Shown: positions 14,601 to 25,684, counted from the stretch's first letter. The stretch: 64,000 nucleotides of DNA from Meandrina meandrites (GCA_963693305.1 OY855908.1:31243805-31307804); one strand, 5' to 3'. The notes: generated by a model from the letters alone, not told the origin. Translations and numbers: made by a program.

Positions 14601-16394
14601 ATACCAACACCTTCATTGGATTTCCAAATAGCACTAACTCTTGGTGAGACTACCCCTTTAATGTGTTGTTCTTATCATTACTTTCTGGTTTATTTCAGGA
14701 ATATTGCTATGACAACATGAACTTCACAAAAGTGTTTCAGAAGATTGTGATGCTGTTGTATAAAAGTAAGAATTAAGGAATAATTCAGGAAGGAAACAGG
14801 TGGTATAGCTTGAGGCCTGTGAGGCACAACGAGAAACTGTGGGCCCACACAACCTTGTTGAGAGCAGCAGTGTTTTCTCTTGAACTGAAGTGATGTGAAG
14901 TTAACTGGCTATCAGGCTAGAGAATACGTACACCATAGATTCACTGCTGTCTAGTATTTGTAAACCAGCATTCAGAAAAAAGATGGCAGCTTTGCATTTT
15001 CACCACAATACCTAGAGAACCTAAAACAGCCATTAGGGCACATGGAGAGCCATGATTTTGTGAAAATCGTCTCTGTACTAACAACATTGTTGATGCTGAG
15101 TTTGAAGACTTTAAATCTTTCCTGTACATTTTTGAGAGATTTTTTAGGGTTTTTGGCACTAAGAAAAAAAAAACACAAAACATTCTTTGCTTGCCACTAA
15201 CTGTAGGACGCTAATCATAATTAATTTTCAAATTTCTCTGTTTTTTCTTGTCTTCTTGCTGTAGTTGTTGGCCTTCTGCTAGGCTTGTTTTGGTTTTAGG
15301 AATTCCTGAAAAAGTATCAATGAGGTGGAAAATTCTTACCAAGGAGTAGCCATGAGTAGGAAAGGAAAACAAAATTCCCTCTGACTGAGTTTTTCAATTT
15401 CATCTGGTTTGGGTACCCGAACATGTGAAATCAGTTACGGGAACTACACTGTTCATGTAGATGCTTTCATTGGTTGTTATGTTTTGATCATTTTTTTCCC
15501 TTTAATTTCAGCTGATGTTCTGAGTGAAGACACCATTATCAAGTGGTACAAAGGAGGCCATTCCTCAAAAGGAAAAAATGTTTTTCTTGAGCAGATGAAG
15601 AAGATGGTGGAATGGCTACAGAGTGCAGAGGAAGGTACGTGACAGGTTACATTTGAGCTGATTTGGCAGCTAAAAGTTTCATTAAATTGTCACTGTTGTT
15701 CCAGAAAATATCTATACCCCTCCCACGGATGGTTTTTGGTTTGAATCCCCCCATCCCTCTGGAAATTCCAGTAAAGCCCCATACCTTCCTTTAAAAAGTC
15801 TGGCTTTTGAGACCCCCTACCCCCTTGGAATTTCCATTGACCTTCCTTTGGGTGGGTATGGATATTTTCTGGAACTGCACATTGTAAAGGAGTCCTGAAG
15901 GCATATTGAAACATTTTCAATGCAGCATGATTGCACGACTGGGATCCAACAATTTGCACATCTGAAAGAGTGATATAGTGGAATCAGATTTCTCAAATCT
16001 CTACGGGAAACAAAAATTGGTTTGAGAAATCAGAAAGTTCAAGAAATCGGGGGTGAAATCGCAGTGTTCACTTAAGGGAAGGAAAAGTACTGCTGGTTCA
16101 AGTTTTTGGAGGTTTGAAAAATCAAGGATTAGTAAAGAAATTGGGATTTCACTGAGCCCATTGATTTCACTAATGCCATTGAAGTCCTGAATTTTTTCAG
16201 GCTTCTTTCTTTGCAATTTCACTGCTAGGATAACTTCTTTAGTTTAATGATAAAAAAGAATACAAAACCTTGAAGTGCTGACCAGTGGTCACGTTCAAAA
16301 CTTTATGATAATAAATAAATCTAACAATATATTTTATTAAATTTTGTTTTGTTTAGAAACTGAGTCTGAGGAGGAAGACGAGGAGGGAGCTTAA
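2601..16394 (+). CDS. BZW: eIF5-mimic protein (BZW1/BZW2 family), complete 16-coding-exon gene
   Basis: Encodes the eIF5-mimic protein (5MP/BZW/Kra), a cytosolic translation regulator that competes with eIF5 for eIF2 and eIF3 through a C-terminal W2 HEAT domain. Coding exons: 2601-2661, 4420-4505, 5292-5385, 5498-5598, 5803-5868, 7673-7751, 8089-8145, 8486-8595, 9771-9857, 10437-10520, 12423-12488, 13105-13185, 13684-13755, 14699-14765, 15512-15634, 16357-16394. All have AG/GT borders and compatible phases, giving 423 residues, close to the usual 419. The N-terminus ([14 protein letters not shown]) and the block [18 protein letters not shown] are family hallmarks. The W2 domain covers roughly residues 245-410 and the protein ends in an acidic tail ([12 protein letters not shown]). 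Vertebrates have two paralogues, BZW1 and BZW2; I cannot assign this one to either. Introns carry many repeats but no exon is disrupted. Confidence 0.97.
5890..6474. mobile_element. Foldback MITE, GGGTTGTTCCA ends with poly-G blocks
   Basis: The ends are inverted repeats: GGGTTGTTCCAGAAAAAATC on the left, and the complement of a GGTGTGGATGTTTTGTGGAA-type end on the right. Inside each end lie G-rich runs followed by a second inverted pair around AATCCAG. It belongs to the same general family as the elements at 15691 and 32404. It sits in a BZW intron and has no coding capacity. Confidence 0.65.
6640..7065 (+). mobile_element. Decayed LINE 3' fragment
   Basis: An open frame contains [20 protein letters not shown] followed by [10 protein letters not shown]. 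This resembles the C-terminal end of CR1/L2/jockey-type reverse transcriptase polyproteins, where an SxxxxxWNSLP...LxxFK block is common. No polymerase motifs remain. A half-copy of the GTTCCAGAAAATATCC repeat abuts the right side at about 7024-7041. It sits in a BZW intron. Confidence 0.4.
8760..9265. mobile_element. 506-bp foldback element with 8-bp target duplication
   Basis: The termini are CCCAGGGGG and its inverted match, continuing through GTACTC(A/G)GGATTT. The flanks are an exact 8-bp direct repeat CAATTCAT (8752-8759 and 9266-9273). An 8-bp duplication fits hAT-type transposition. There is no transposase frame. It sits in a BZW intron. Confidence 0.75.
10668..10858 (-). mobile_element. 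tRNA-derived SINE
   Basis: On the minus strand the head has an A box in a CAGTGGCCTAATGGTTAG context and a B box GGGTTTGAGCCC. It is followed by a tRNA-unrelated body containing CTTGGGCAAGACAATTTACT and ending in a poly-G tract (poly-C on plus, about 10671-10684). The anticodon loop reads CTCTGGA, so the head may derive from tRNA-Gln(CTG). It lies just before the LINE fragment in a BZW intron. Confidence 0.7.
11030..12330 (+). mobile_element. 5'-truncated non-LTR retrotransposon with reverse transcriptase, frameshifted
   Basis: Two overlapping frames together encode the reverse transcriptase and C-terminal part of a LINE. The first (about 11030-11246) gives [14 protein letters not shown] and [15 protein letters not shown]. 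The second (to 12312) gives [22 protein letters not shown] and the catalytic YADD box ([10 protein letters not shown]), then LYGCETW and [14 protein letters not shown]. The frame changes near 11205-11220, so it is not functional as one product. The endonuclease region is missing (5' truncation). The clade is not certain; the C-terminal WIGHVLRM...RGRPRETW region occurs in several LINE clades. It lies in sense orientation in a BZW intron, between the exons ending at 10520 and starting at 12423. Confidence 0.9.
12579..12879. repeat. Foldback element with about 50-bp inverted ends
   Basis: The left end TTTTATGAGG..., containing GTAGAAATTTTCGTAGAGCT, is mirrored at the right by AGCTCTACAAAAATTTCTAC... 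ending CCTCATAAAA. The arms run about 50 bp with few mismatches. I see no clear target duplication. It is a MITE-like repeat in a BZW intron. Confidence 0.65.
13376..13650. repeat. Nested hairpin repeats
   Basis: Arms at 13376-13411 and 13438-13473 are inverted copies around ATGGAATATCCCA and CACTTGTATTT. A second inverted pair, around ATGCCGTAGAAAATAT (about 13507-13526) and TTTCTATGGCATGG (about 13628-13642), follows. Two short ATAGAATGTTAC direct repeats lie just upstream (13283 and 13341). Probably one small composite MITE in a BZW intron. Confidence 0.5.
13839..14657. mobile_element. 819-bp TTAA-target element (AGGGG ends)
   Basis: The inverted ends are AGGGGCAGTATCACGAGAG and, at the right, the complement of AGGGGTAGTCTCACCAAGAG. 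Both sides abut TTAA (13835-13838 and 14658-14661), the target of piggyBac- and Kolobok-type transposons. No transposase frame is seen, so it is non-autonomous. A short relative lies at about 52531-52766. Confidence 0.7.
15691..15884. mobile_element. TA-type MITE, GTTCCAGAAAATATC family
   Basis: The left end is GTTCCAGAAAATATCTATAC and the right end is its near-exact inverted copy, followed by TGCACATTG and TA. The interior holds G/C tracts and a second inverted GGAAATTCCA pair. It sits in the last-but-one BZW intron and belongs to the same family as 32404-32611 and 47859-48077. Confidence 0.7.
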
Positions 16395-16441
16395 AGCTTT
16401 TACTGTCGCACTCTAAACTACTCTTACTAGTGGAGAAAAAT

Positions 16442-16483
16442 AATAAAATGCATTGTAGTGTGTATGAAATTGAAATAAATAAA
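16442..16483 (+). terminator. BZW polyadenylation signals
   Basis: AATAAA occurs at 16442-16447 and as overlapping copies at 16474-16483, 48 to 89 bases after the BZW stop codon. These are the likely 3' end signals. Confidence 0.65.
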
Positions 16484-16575
16484 CATTTACTTGCATAAGT
16501 TGTTTTTATCTACCCTCAGTCTTCTTAAGCTTGATATTATTAATATTGTCTTGCATATTTTGTTGTGCCATTGGC

Positions 16576-17179
16576 AACCAATTAGATTGCACGCTAAGCT
16601 CGTGATTCACATGTTGGTTGGGGTCACTGTGTCATGTTCTTGTGCAAGACACTTAACTTCGCAGTTATTTAGGCTTCTCTTGTGCTCAAGCCATTGTGCC
16701 TAAGTGAAGTGGGTGTAAATTAGAAAGGGAAATTTATTTTCACAACTGCTTGACGGACAATTCAAATATTTAGAGAAAAATCAAACTATTGGCATAAATA
16801 TATTTTAAAAAATAAACAAATAACAGACTTCGCACAGATTAAAATTGGCCATTGTCACTTTATTAAACTTGTTTTAGGCAACACCTAACACTTGGAATAA
16901 GTGATACTTGTAGTGACTCATTCCCATTTGTCTCTTATACAATAGTCGAATGAAGGGAAGGAAGGAGAGATTTATATCAAAATACACTTGGATAAGTCAG
17001 AGATCTTCCAGTTGTCAATTCTCTATTGTCCATCCCGTCCTTCCCTGCATCTTACAATATTCTCATATGAAACAGGACCAGTTTGAATGTGAGTATGAAG
17101 CTGCATTTCACCATGAACTCAATACATGAAAAGTCAAAAAATTATTATTTCTGCCGAAATAAGTTCAAGGTTATCTACA
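16576..17179. other. Convergent intergenic region, BZW and mL45
   Basis: Between the two gene ends lies a partial SINE body on plus (about 16600-16720) with TTGTGCAAGACACTTAACTT, related to the SINE at 10668. TTTATT at about 16858-16863 is AATAAA on the minus strand, a possible mL45 polyadenylation signal. No coding exon is visible. Confidence 0.5.
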
Positions 17180-20100
17180 CTACAGTGATGGCGCAGTCCT
17201 GGCGAGATGTTTTCCAGTATTTGTTCTTTGTGGAAATGGATGGAGTTTCCCGCAGACTTTCCACACTCCATATCTATTGGTAAGATGACGCTCAAACACG
17301 ACATAATCTATGCATTCTTTAACTTCCTTATCACTTCCTGTTATGTGCCGGCCATGTTTATCTTTTATTGCCATGACCTTCAAATAAACACAATCACATT
17401 TAATAACTGCAGACATACAGGCATAAAAAAATAATAAAAAATAATGGGAATTTGCAGTGGCATTTCCACAAAGTGCCTCTTCATCCACTGTTACCTGAAC
17501 AAATTTTTGTAGGGGGAGGAAAACCAAAGAAAACCCTTGGAGCAAGGATGACAACCCACAACAAACTCAACCCATGTGATGGGAGGTCCGGGAATGAAAC
17601 CCAGAGCACATTGGTGGGAGGTGAGCGCTCTCGCCACTGCACCATCCTGCCTGCTAAACCATAACCATCATTGAATAATCAGCCCTTTTGGTTGTAAAAT
17701 AAGTAGAGAGGCACTGCAGTCAGTTGTAAGGTTTGAGTTGGAAACCAGGTTATCTTTGGCCTCATATACCAAATTGCAACATACGTGGTACACTGCAAGA
17801 CAGCACAATGCTTTTCAACTTCCAATGCAACATTGTTGCTCAACAAATTGCAAGAAAAATCATGTTCCCTGAATGAAGTAAAATGGTATCAAAGAAAATC
17901 TGTATTTAAACATTTTCTGCAGGGGGTATGGGGAAGGGGTGGAATGCCTTTGTTATGCCAACTGCTGCGACTAGTGTATTGGAATTTTTTCTGGGTCTGT
18001 CCACGCAGAAGGCAAGTTTCACAGGCCATTTACCCAGGAATGTAGTTAAAAATTCTGACAGACGGTATTTTGTACTCCATAGGCAGTTATCTGGGCTGTA
18101 GGCCCAGAAGGTGGTGCCAAAGTCACCATCCCTCTAGGGGAAATCAAGCCCAGAAAATCATGCTGACAGCCGGGTATTTTTCCCAGCTCCCGGCTATTAT
18201 CTAAATCCCTGGACAATTACCTGGTGTAATGGTGTCTGAGCAAAACCCAATCTTGAAAACCCAGTTTTTTGAGAGGGGAGTTACTCGTTGTCTTCTCACC
18301 TGTTTTGAATGGATTTTGACAGTAACTTGAACAAACAAGTTATCTTTTCTCTCAACTGGAGCAACTCTAACATGCACAACTTTTGGCCTCGATACTGCTG
18401 ACATAAAACGCCAGTGAAGATTCTTTTGTGGAGGAAAGAACTCATTGCTGAGTGCCTGAAAATAAATATCAAAATTAATAACAAACTCTTATTAGGTGAT
18501 AATTTTCTGTTGAATCTTTGGAATCTTGAGAAGTGATCATAATTAAGTCACAGCTGTAGTGAATTTAATAAATTATTAAAATTACAATGCCTGTCTGCTT
18601 ACCGTGTATACTTTGTTTGTTACAACTTCCTGAAGATCCTTTTTGCTTTTACTGCAAAAATGGAATAATTTGAGATAAAACAATAAGTACCGGTACTAGT
18701 CTACAATTAAACCTGTTATTGTCAAGACATTCTCAAACTCATTATAATTCATAACATTAAACTAGTGAAAACTGTAACCATGACGGTTTGGAAACCTGAT
18801 CTTAATTAGCATAGCTTTTTACAATTTTAATTCTCCATTTGCTCCTTAGTTTAGTGTTTCATCACATTTCATAGAACAAGTGCGTTATAGACTGCAAGCA
18901 GTCTCTTGCTTTAAAATCTCTGGGGAGGAATGTGAAAGCGAGCAAGCATGATCTACGAGTGGCAATGCTGTGAGCATTAAGTTATACAGCTTCATTGCCC
19001 CTATATCACGCTCACTGGCTTTCATGTTCATCTGCATGGATTTTTAAAGGAAAAGAGACACTGCTCACAGTCTAGTTACTCCTCGTATTTTCAACTTTCT
19101 TTAAATTGGTGTTTGGAAATGTGATGAATCACCCTCTCTCTTGTTTGATATGTTCATGCAGCAACCTAATGTTAAATGTTCTGTAGACACACCTGATAAG
19201 TGCTTTATTTACATCTATGTATATCTCTTGAGCCTGTTCAGCAAAGTCCCTTATCTTGAATGGTTTAACATATTTTCGGACCAGGGCAAGGCTATAGAAA
19301 TGGAGAAAATAATATACTAGTCAAATCCATCTGTGAGGAAACCTGAGCTGGCTTGATTGACAGTTACTGCCATTTACTTTGAATATGTCACTTTACCTAT
19401 ACACAGTCCACAACCCATTTTTAAAAGCATTCCATCTCTCGTTCAATCCCTACAAAAGAAAAAAAATTATGTGAATAAATAAAATTATGATGCCTGTGTT
19501 GGGCTGGGTTGAAAATTAAATATGAAAGACACTGGGTTGCTGACTGACTCTGACTATACATGACTGTGTGTAGTTTTGTGTATCTCCAGGACCAATCCAT
19601 CCAAAGCCCATATATTCTATATTCTTTATTCTTTATTACAATTTATGGCTTAAGAAAACAAAGGCCAAAGATGAACTGCAAAAGAGTCAAAGACCCCATA
19701 TTAAAGCAGATCACCTAAGGTACTAACTAAAGATAAAAATACAAATGAAAGCGAAATTAAAATAGTAATAAATAAGTAAACAAAAAGTAATTATTGTTAT
19801 CCATCATCTGTACATAACAGATATCCTGCTATACAATTTTTATGTTGCCATGATTCGTCTGAAATCCTGCAAAGCACTGACTGCACAGCCACAGTTTTTC
19901 TAGCTGCATTAAGTGTTTTCTTGACAATGTGTTGATTATAGTAATAAAACAATTATTATCCTGCTCATTCTTGCAGAATATCATCTGATTTTAGCCAACT
20001 TGGCCTACAGCCTCATTGGCTAAGAATCAGGTGATATTCTGCGCGAAAATTGCAGCACATATCCAGTTCTGCGTATACTCACCCATGGTGTTAGAACAAA

Positions 20101-23100
20101 ATATCTTCTTACTGGAAGGTAATCACTGAATATTGCTCCTAAAAATAATCCAAAGATATGTCCAGTTTATTTCAAATGCTTGACCAAAGTTTGACTTTGT
20201 ACTTACATTGTAAGGAGAAAATAGTTCCCTGACTTGACAACTTTTTGGGTTAAAAAGATTAGGTTCCCATGCTACCATTTAGCATGGATCAACTTGCTGT
20301 CAAACTTAGTTGATAAGAAAACATAGGGAGTATGGGATTAACACTAATAAACAGGATAATTTAAGTGAAAATATGTTAAGCTATCAACATGCAAAATTTG
20401 TGCTTTCAATAACACCCGGCACCAGTGGGAGCTCCGGACAGCGGTGTTTTGGGGCAAATCACTGGCTAAAATTCAGGCAGCTCCCTATGAACTCAAGGTG
20501 AGGTATATTGCCCTCTGACAGCTACTGGACAAGGGCAGCCACCTTCATAAAATCTTATTGAAAGCACTGGAAGTCGCTGTCCATTAAATGACACTAACAA
20601 GGAGTGGGTGTCCATAAAGAAGGGACAAGGTTATTAGTTTCTTAACACTGTCATGACATGCAATGACCAACATAAAATTTCTCCCCACAGTGACAAAACA
20701 AGAAAAAGGGACAAGACAAAGACAAAGAGAAAAGGTTATGAGAGAAATTTGCATTTGATCTAAGACTTTTAACAATATATGAGAATCAGTCAGGAGAATT
20801 TGTATGTGGATATTAGGGCTGCAAAGGATAAGAGACTGTCAGTTGTGCTGCATCGGCAGACAAGTTAATTATCCACTGTGGTGAGTTTGGAGAAGCTGAG
20901 GTTTTGAGTGTCTGCCATTTGTCGGAGCAACATTTAATCCATAGGGCAGGGTTTGGCTAATAAAATAGTTAACTGTCTAATCACTGCAACAGAATTTTGG
21001 CAAACAGTGTTCTTCATGAGAGAGGTCTCAGGTCAAATATCCATCAACGTCAACTACCTGACCTGACAAAACAATGACAAAAACTTCTGATGATTTCATG
21101 AGGGTCAGAGCTTTACAGTGACCCATCTCTTATTGAGGGTCGTACAGGGGGGTCTCTAACACGATTCACGGACGAAAAAAATAACGAATCACGGATCACG
21201 GATTTTGAAATTTCATTTTCCCGAATCACGAATTCAAAATAAGTACTCTTTTATCCTGTTCTTACGCTAAAAATAGTGTTTGAAGAAATCAAAATTGATT
21301 AAGAAATTACAAAAATAAGAAAGAAACATACTCTTTTATCCTGTACTTACTCTACAAAGATTGTTTGACCTTACGATAATTATACGGAGATCACATTTGA
21401 GGTCTCGCGTCTCAAAATCACGCAAAATAAAGTCAATAAAGTGGTGAAATCACGCATATCGGTTATTTAATTCAAGCTCTTCACGTGTCACGCAAAACCT
21501 TCTGGTCACGGGTCACGAAGAATAAATTTATTAAATTCACGTTTCACGGAAAATAAAATCAGCTAATCATGCGTCACGAGAATACCCCTGTACGACCCTC
21601 CTTATTGACATCTTGTCTTACTTCAGGTACAACAATAAAACATTTTTCTTACAAATGAAAGGCATTACCTGGACTATCAATAATTATGGGTCTGTCCAAA
21701 GGTCTCCTCACAGACATTTTGGCTAAATATGCTCCATGTTGACTCGCTTGATTTTCTTCACGTTGCTTCTTATGTGGGTTAGGTCTCCTACCAAAAGGCG
21801 AAGTCTTACTGAATTTAGTTCTTGTTTGTATCAGCAGAACAGAGGTTACCATGGAATCATGTGTTCTGAGGATTGCTGCAAGACTGGAGGGCTGTGTAAA
21901 AAAGATCATATTAAGTCAGGGCTGGAAATAACGGCCGGTCAACGGACAATGTCCGGTCTAATTGGGGCTTTGACCGGTCAAACACTCGACTTGCCGGTCA
22001 TGTTGACCAGTCAAATTTGATCATACTAAAATATACTAAAGTTTCCATGTTATTCACCTATTAACTATGAGTATGCACATCACTTGAAAATGAAAATTAC
22101 AAATGACCACACTATTTTACATCTTCGCAAGTTTTGTAGTGTCTTTACATGTAACATTTACTGTGGCATTAGAGAGGTTAAGCTTCACGTTTATTTTTCC
22201 CGCGAACGGCAAAAAGGAAACTTTTACCGTTTGCCATTTATCGCTCAGTACGTCAAAGTGAGTAGTTCCGTGTTTGGTGCGAGTCAGTAAATTATTTTCC
22301 ATTTTTCTGATGGATTTATTCATTAATTAGAGAAAAAATAAGCAGAATCAGCACCATTCTGACGTTTGCCGTTCGCCGTTAGAATGTGAAGCTTAAACTC
22401 TCTATTTTCACAGTGTTGCGTGTGGCGTGCGTAGTATTGATCGCTTGCAACCACGTGACAAGGCGGCCATGTTGGTGGTCAAAACAATAAAAAACTTTTT
22501 CGCAGAATTTGCATGATAAAAAAGTTTAGTTCCCAGCGGAGGAAAACGCTTTGTTGTTGTCCCCCAGCATGGCTGCCGTGACGTCAGTTGCAAGCCAGCA
22601 ATATGAACCCGATTGTATGTTTACATTGAATGAATACTGCAAGCAGTTCAATGAGAAAGGCTCTAGTTTTCGTGAATGAGTTCAGCTCTCAAATAGTTAA
22701 TACACAGAAAATAACAATCAGATCAGAATCCAAAAATTATTAGAGCGAGTTTTCATTCTATAAATGTCTCAACTACTTCTTATTTGAAAGTTTAAATTTA
22801 TGCAAATTTCGTGTGAAATGTAATTTGATTCTACACTGTCTTGTTTTTCATGTTCATGAATGTTGAAAACAAAACTTTTTTAATGAAACTTGTATTTTCA
22901 TGAATGAAACCCTGTTTCATGTGAATTTAAAAGTCAATTGCTGACTACAATCTAATTTAGTTTCTATTTTTCAACATTTTTTTGTTACAGGTAATGAATG
23001 ATGTGATTTTGCAAGTGTCTCATGTCTGGCTCATAATTTGTATTTGTCTGAATGGCTAAACTTAGCAAATGACACATTACTTTTCAATGCTTGGGGCCAC

Positions 23101-24032
23101 GGGTTATAAGCCCTTTGGCCTGTTTTGTTTTTCTCTAAGATTATCAATGATTTGTACAAAATCTGTGGTCTCCTTTTTGGAACTTTTGCAAAATCTAATT
23201 TTAGACAAAAATGTCATCTCCGGAATTTTTTCATCGAAAGATGTAGATTTCACGTGCGTTTCCCATGTATTATTAAAATAAACAAGCCGCAAGAAGAAGA
23301 ACAATTTCAACAACTTCAGAAAAAAAGTTGGCTATTGCTTTAGGGGTGGGGGGTTAATACTGAGTATTTAATTAGGAGAAAATGTCATGTTATATCTGAC
23401 CGGACAGAAACGAGGTATGTCCGAGCTAAATTTAGTTTGGCCGGTCATCTTGACCGGCATCCATGCGGCCGTTATTTCCAGCCCTGTAAGTGATAAAATT
23501 ATTGGCCATATTTACATTCAGACATGGGATCTGATCTTTTTCAAGGAATTTCATGGACCATCTGCATTTATTCATAATTCAATCCCTTGGGTTTGGTATA
23601 AATTTCTACAAAAGTCTAAACATTTCTTCATCCAAAAGTAATGAGGGGGGAGGTGATAGCAAGAAAGAGAGAGGGGGAGGGGAGGGTGATGGATTATAAA
23701 ATGGAACTTCCCTTCTTTGCTTGCTTATTATGCCAGTTTGATGCAAATACTAGAATTTCTTCTAAGTTTCATAAATGACCTTATTTCCTGCTTCCAAATC
23801 GAAGTGGTCTAACATAACTAATGTATAGAATTCACCTTTTATAGATCTGATATCAATAAGCTTATTAATTCGAACTGCTTAAGACAGGCGTAAGTTTGCT
23901 TCTTATTCTTAATGTGCTACATCAGTGTAACAATATGTTAGCACTTATAGACAACAAAAAAATCCTAAACAATAAAACAAACGATTAACAAACCTTGACT
24001 CTGCAGCACGATAGAAGTCTCATAGCCGCCAT
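17180..24032 (-). CDS. MRPL45: Mitochondrial large ribosomal subunit protein mL45, complete 8-exon gene
   Basis: Encodes mL45, a Tim44-like-domain protein of the mitochondrial 39S subunit, near the tunnel exit and involved in membrane anchoring. Minus-strand coding exons in order: 24032-23994, 21891-21669, 20138-20083, 19449-19397, 19291-19193, 18651-18603, 18455-18300, 17377-17180. Phases fit and give 290 residues (human protein about 306). Exon 1 encodes a short basic start (MAAMRLLSCC) and exon 2 a basic stretch (TRTKFSKTSPFGRRPNPHKK), together a typical presequence. Diagnostic C-terminal match: IDYVVFERHLTNRYGVWKV, aligning with the human LEYVVFEKQLTNPYG region. The start codon overlaps a YY1-like motif. 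Intron 1 holds a 1570-bp transposon and intron 7 a SINE. Exons 1-2 are repeated downstream at 38555-39309. Confidence 0.95.
17500..17658 (-). mobile_element. tRNA-derived SINE in mL45 intron 7
   Basis: On the minus strand GGTGCAGTGGCGAGAGCG (A box) is followed about 40 bases on by the B box GGGTTTCATTCCC. A tRNA-unrelated body follows, with GGGTTTTCTTTGGTTTTCCT. This body type is common in invertebrate SINEs. Confidence 0.65.
19973..20042. repeat. 70-bp hairpin
   Basis: The arms GCAGAATATCATCTGATTTT and, inverted, TTGGCTAAGAATCAGGTGAT (continuing to ATTCTGC) are about 26 bp each with a short loop. It lies in mL45 intron 3-2 DNA, 41 bp from exon 3. Probably a very small foldback element. Confidence 0.6.
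21135..21600. mobile_element. TCACG-rich MITE (unit 1 copy)
   Basis: The inverted ends are GAGGGTCGTACAGG and CCTGTACGACCCTC. The flanks are a 6-bp direct repeat CTTATT (21129-21134 and 21601-21606). The interior carries more than ten scattered copies of a TCACG(G/A/C) motif in both halves, as if built from a short binding site. It is present in both duplication units, so it was inserted before the duplication. Confidence 0.75.
21917..23486. mobile_element. 1570-bp CAGGG-ended DNA transposon (non-autonomous), unit 1 only
   Basis: The termini are perfect inverted repeats starting CAGGGCTGGAAATAACGG (21 bp). Subterminal ACCGGTC/GACCGG motifs cluster inside both ends, as expected for transposase binding sites. 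The direct repeat TAAGT flanks it (21912-21916 and 23487-23491). No long transposase frame exists. The equivalent site in unit 2 (about 38790) has no element. CAGGG ends suggest hAT-like; a 5-bp duplication is short for classical hAT. It sits in mL45 intron 1, just upstream of exon 2. Confidence 0.85.
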
Positions 24033-24136
24033 CTTGTTCGCTCAGCAACCAGGCCCTAGAGGACTTCGCGCGTGCATTGGAACGAGGAAAATGACGTCAG
24101 TGTTCAGCGAGTGCGGACGGATGACGAATGACGTCA
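24025..24136. promoter_or_regulatory. Bidirectional promoter mL45 / NDUFA4-A1
   Basis: Only 263 bp separate the two start codons. The interval holds two full CRE palindromes TGACGTCA (24092-24099 and 24129-24136). A YY1-type motif CAAGATGGCGGC lies on the minus strand over the mL45 ATG (24025-24036). CRE and YY1/NRF-type sites are typical of genes for mitochondrial components. Binding itself is inferred. The same block recurs at 39302-39413. Confidence 0.7.
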
Positions 24137-24295
24137 CGCATGTGACAAATTCTGTTTACCTCACGTTTTGTAACGTGCGAAGCAATTAGTTCTCAGAAGA
24201 AGTGAAGTGTTTTGGGTGTTGTGGAAAGCGCTCGTTATATTTCTCGCACAATCAAGCTGATCAAGCCATTTTAAGGCGTTAAAGTTGTCACAAAA

Positions 24296-25643
24296 ATGAT
24301 TCTCGCTCTTATTAGAAAGACCCCAGAGGTAAGACTGTTTTTTACAGCTTTTAATGTTATGAACAACAGGGTCGTGCAGTAGCACACAAACTACCTATTT
24401 AAAAGCACTTACGATTAAGATCGGTAAAGTAAAGAAAGACCTTTAAAAATCTTCGCTAACCAGTGGCACGAAAATAACAACTTCCACGGTTATATTCATT
24501 TTGTAAGTTTTAAATCGTACCTCACTTTCGAAAAGAAAAATTACCTTCACGAAAACCAGCAAAATTGAAACGCAAAGTGAAAACGTCTGATGAAATAAAA
24601 GTCGCATTAATGTGAATTTATGAATTTTTTTAATTTCAAGAAGAATATGGAAAATGATTTCATCCACATACTGTAAATGTAATCTAAATGAAGTAACGAA
24701 GTATCATCTCATTTTTGTTCTTAATTTTTAAATTCTCCAAACTGTAAAGTTTGATTTAGGCGAAACTGTTTCTTGGCTATAAATAGAAACAAGATTTGTA
24801 AAGACAGGCGGGTGGGGTGTCAAAACGAAATGAATTTTAAGTAGTTTGATTTCAAAAGATGTCTACTATCAGATCGGCTGGCTGATCAGTTCCAATCTTA
24901 TGCATTTTAAAAACGCACTTAGCGCAAGATAGTAGAAAAAAGAAGCAATTTTTAGGCATACGTGACTGACCACTCACTGACGTTAATTCTTGGAAACGTT
25001 GAACTTACGACATACCGTATGAAGTTCCTGTTAGCTTTCCAAATTATTTTTCTCGTGACATTTTTTTAAAGCCTGTCACAAAAGCATATGCATTCAGGTA
25101 TTTTATTTAATTTTAAATTTGTCTTCATTTTCCTTTCAGATTGCTCCTCTTATTGTGATCGTGGGAACCGCTAGTCTTGGTGCGATAGCGTTCGGAGTAA
25201 GACAAGCGACAAAGAACCCTGAAGCGGTGTAAGTATTTTCATCTTGTGAAAACAACCGTGAAGCGAAGAAAACTCGGTGTTGTGTGCTAAAATCTGAAAT
25301 ACAGCTCAGTTTCTAATTTGTACACAAACTTGCCACGCACGTGTTGGAATGCTTTGCATGAATTTCATTTTTTGCAACTTCATTTTCCGCTAAGAGAGTA
25401 GAAATTATGCTAATTATGACGCACAATGTTTGCTTTCCCATTTAGCGCGTGACACGAGGCACGAACGGCGACCGAAACGCCAACCCACATTTTTTGCTTG
25501 TTCACTACGAACAACGTTCGTCATAAGGAGTACAAAACAAGCAAAAATCTCTGATTTGTAACAATGAAAAGAAATAACACGATCGGTTAGCTCAGTTGGT
25601 AGAGCGCCGAACTTCTGTGCGGTAGGTCTCGGGTTCGAGCCCA

Positions 25644-25684
<41 letters not shown>

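Noticed and set aside
25581..25653. Possible functional tRNA gene (also 40861-40933)
   Set aside because: A and B boxes are good, but the acceptor and anticodon stems pair poorly and the sequence continues into a SINE body with a typical SINE tail.
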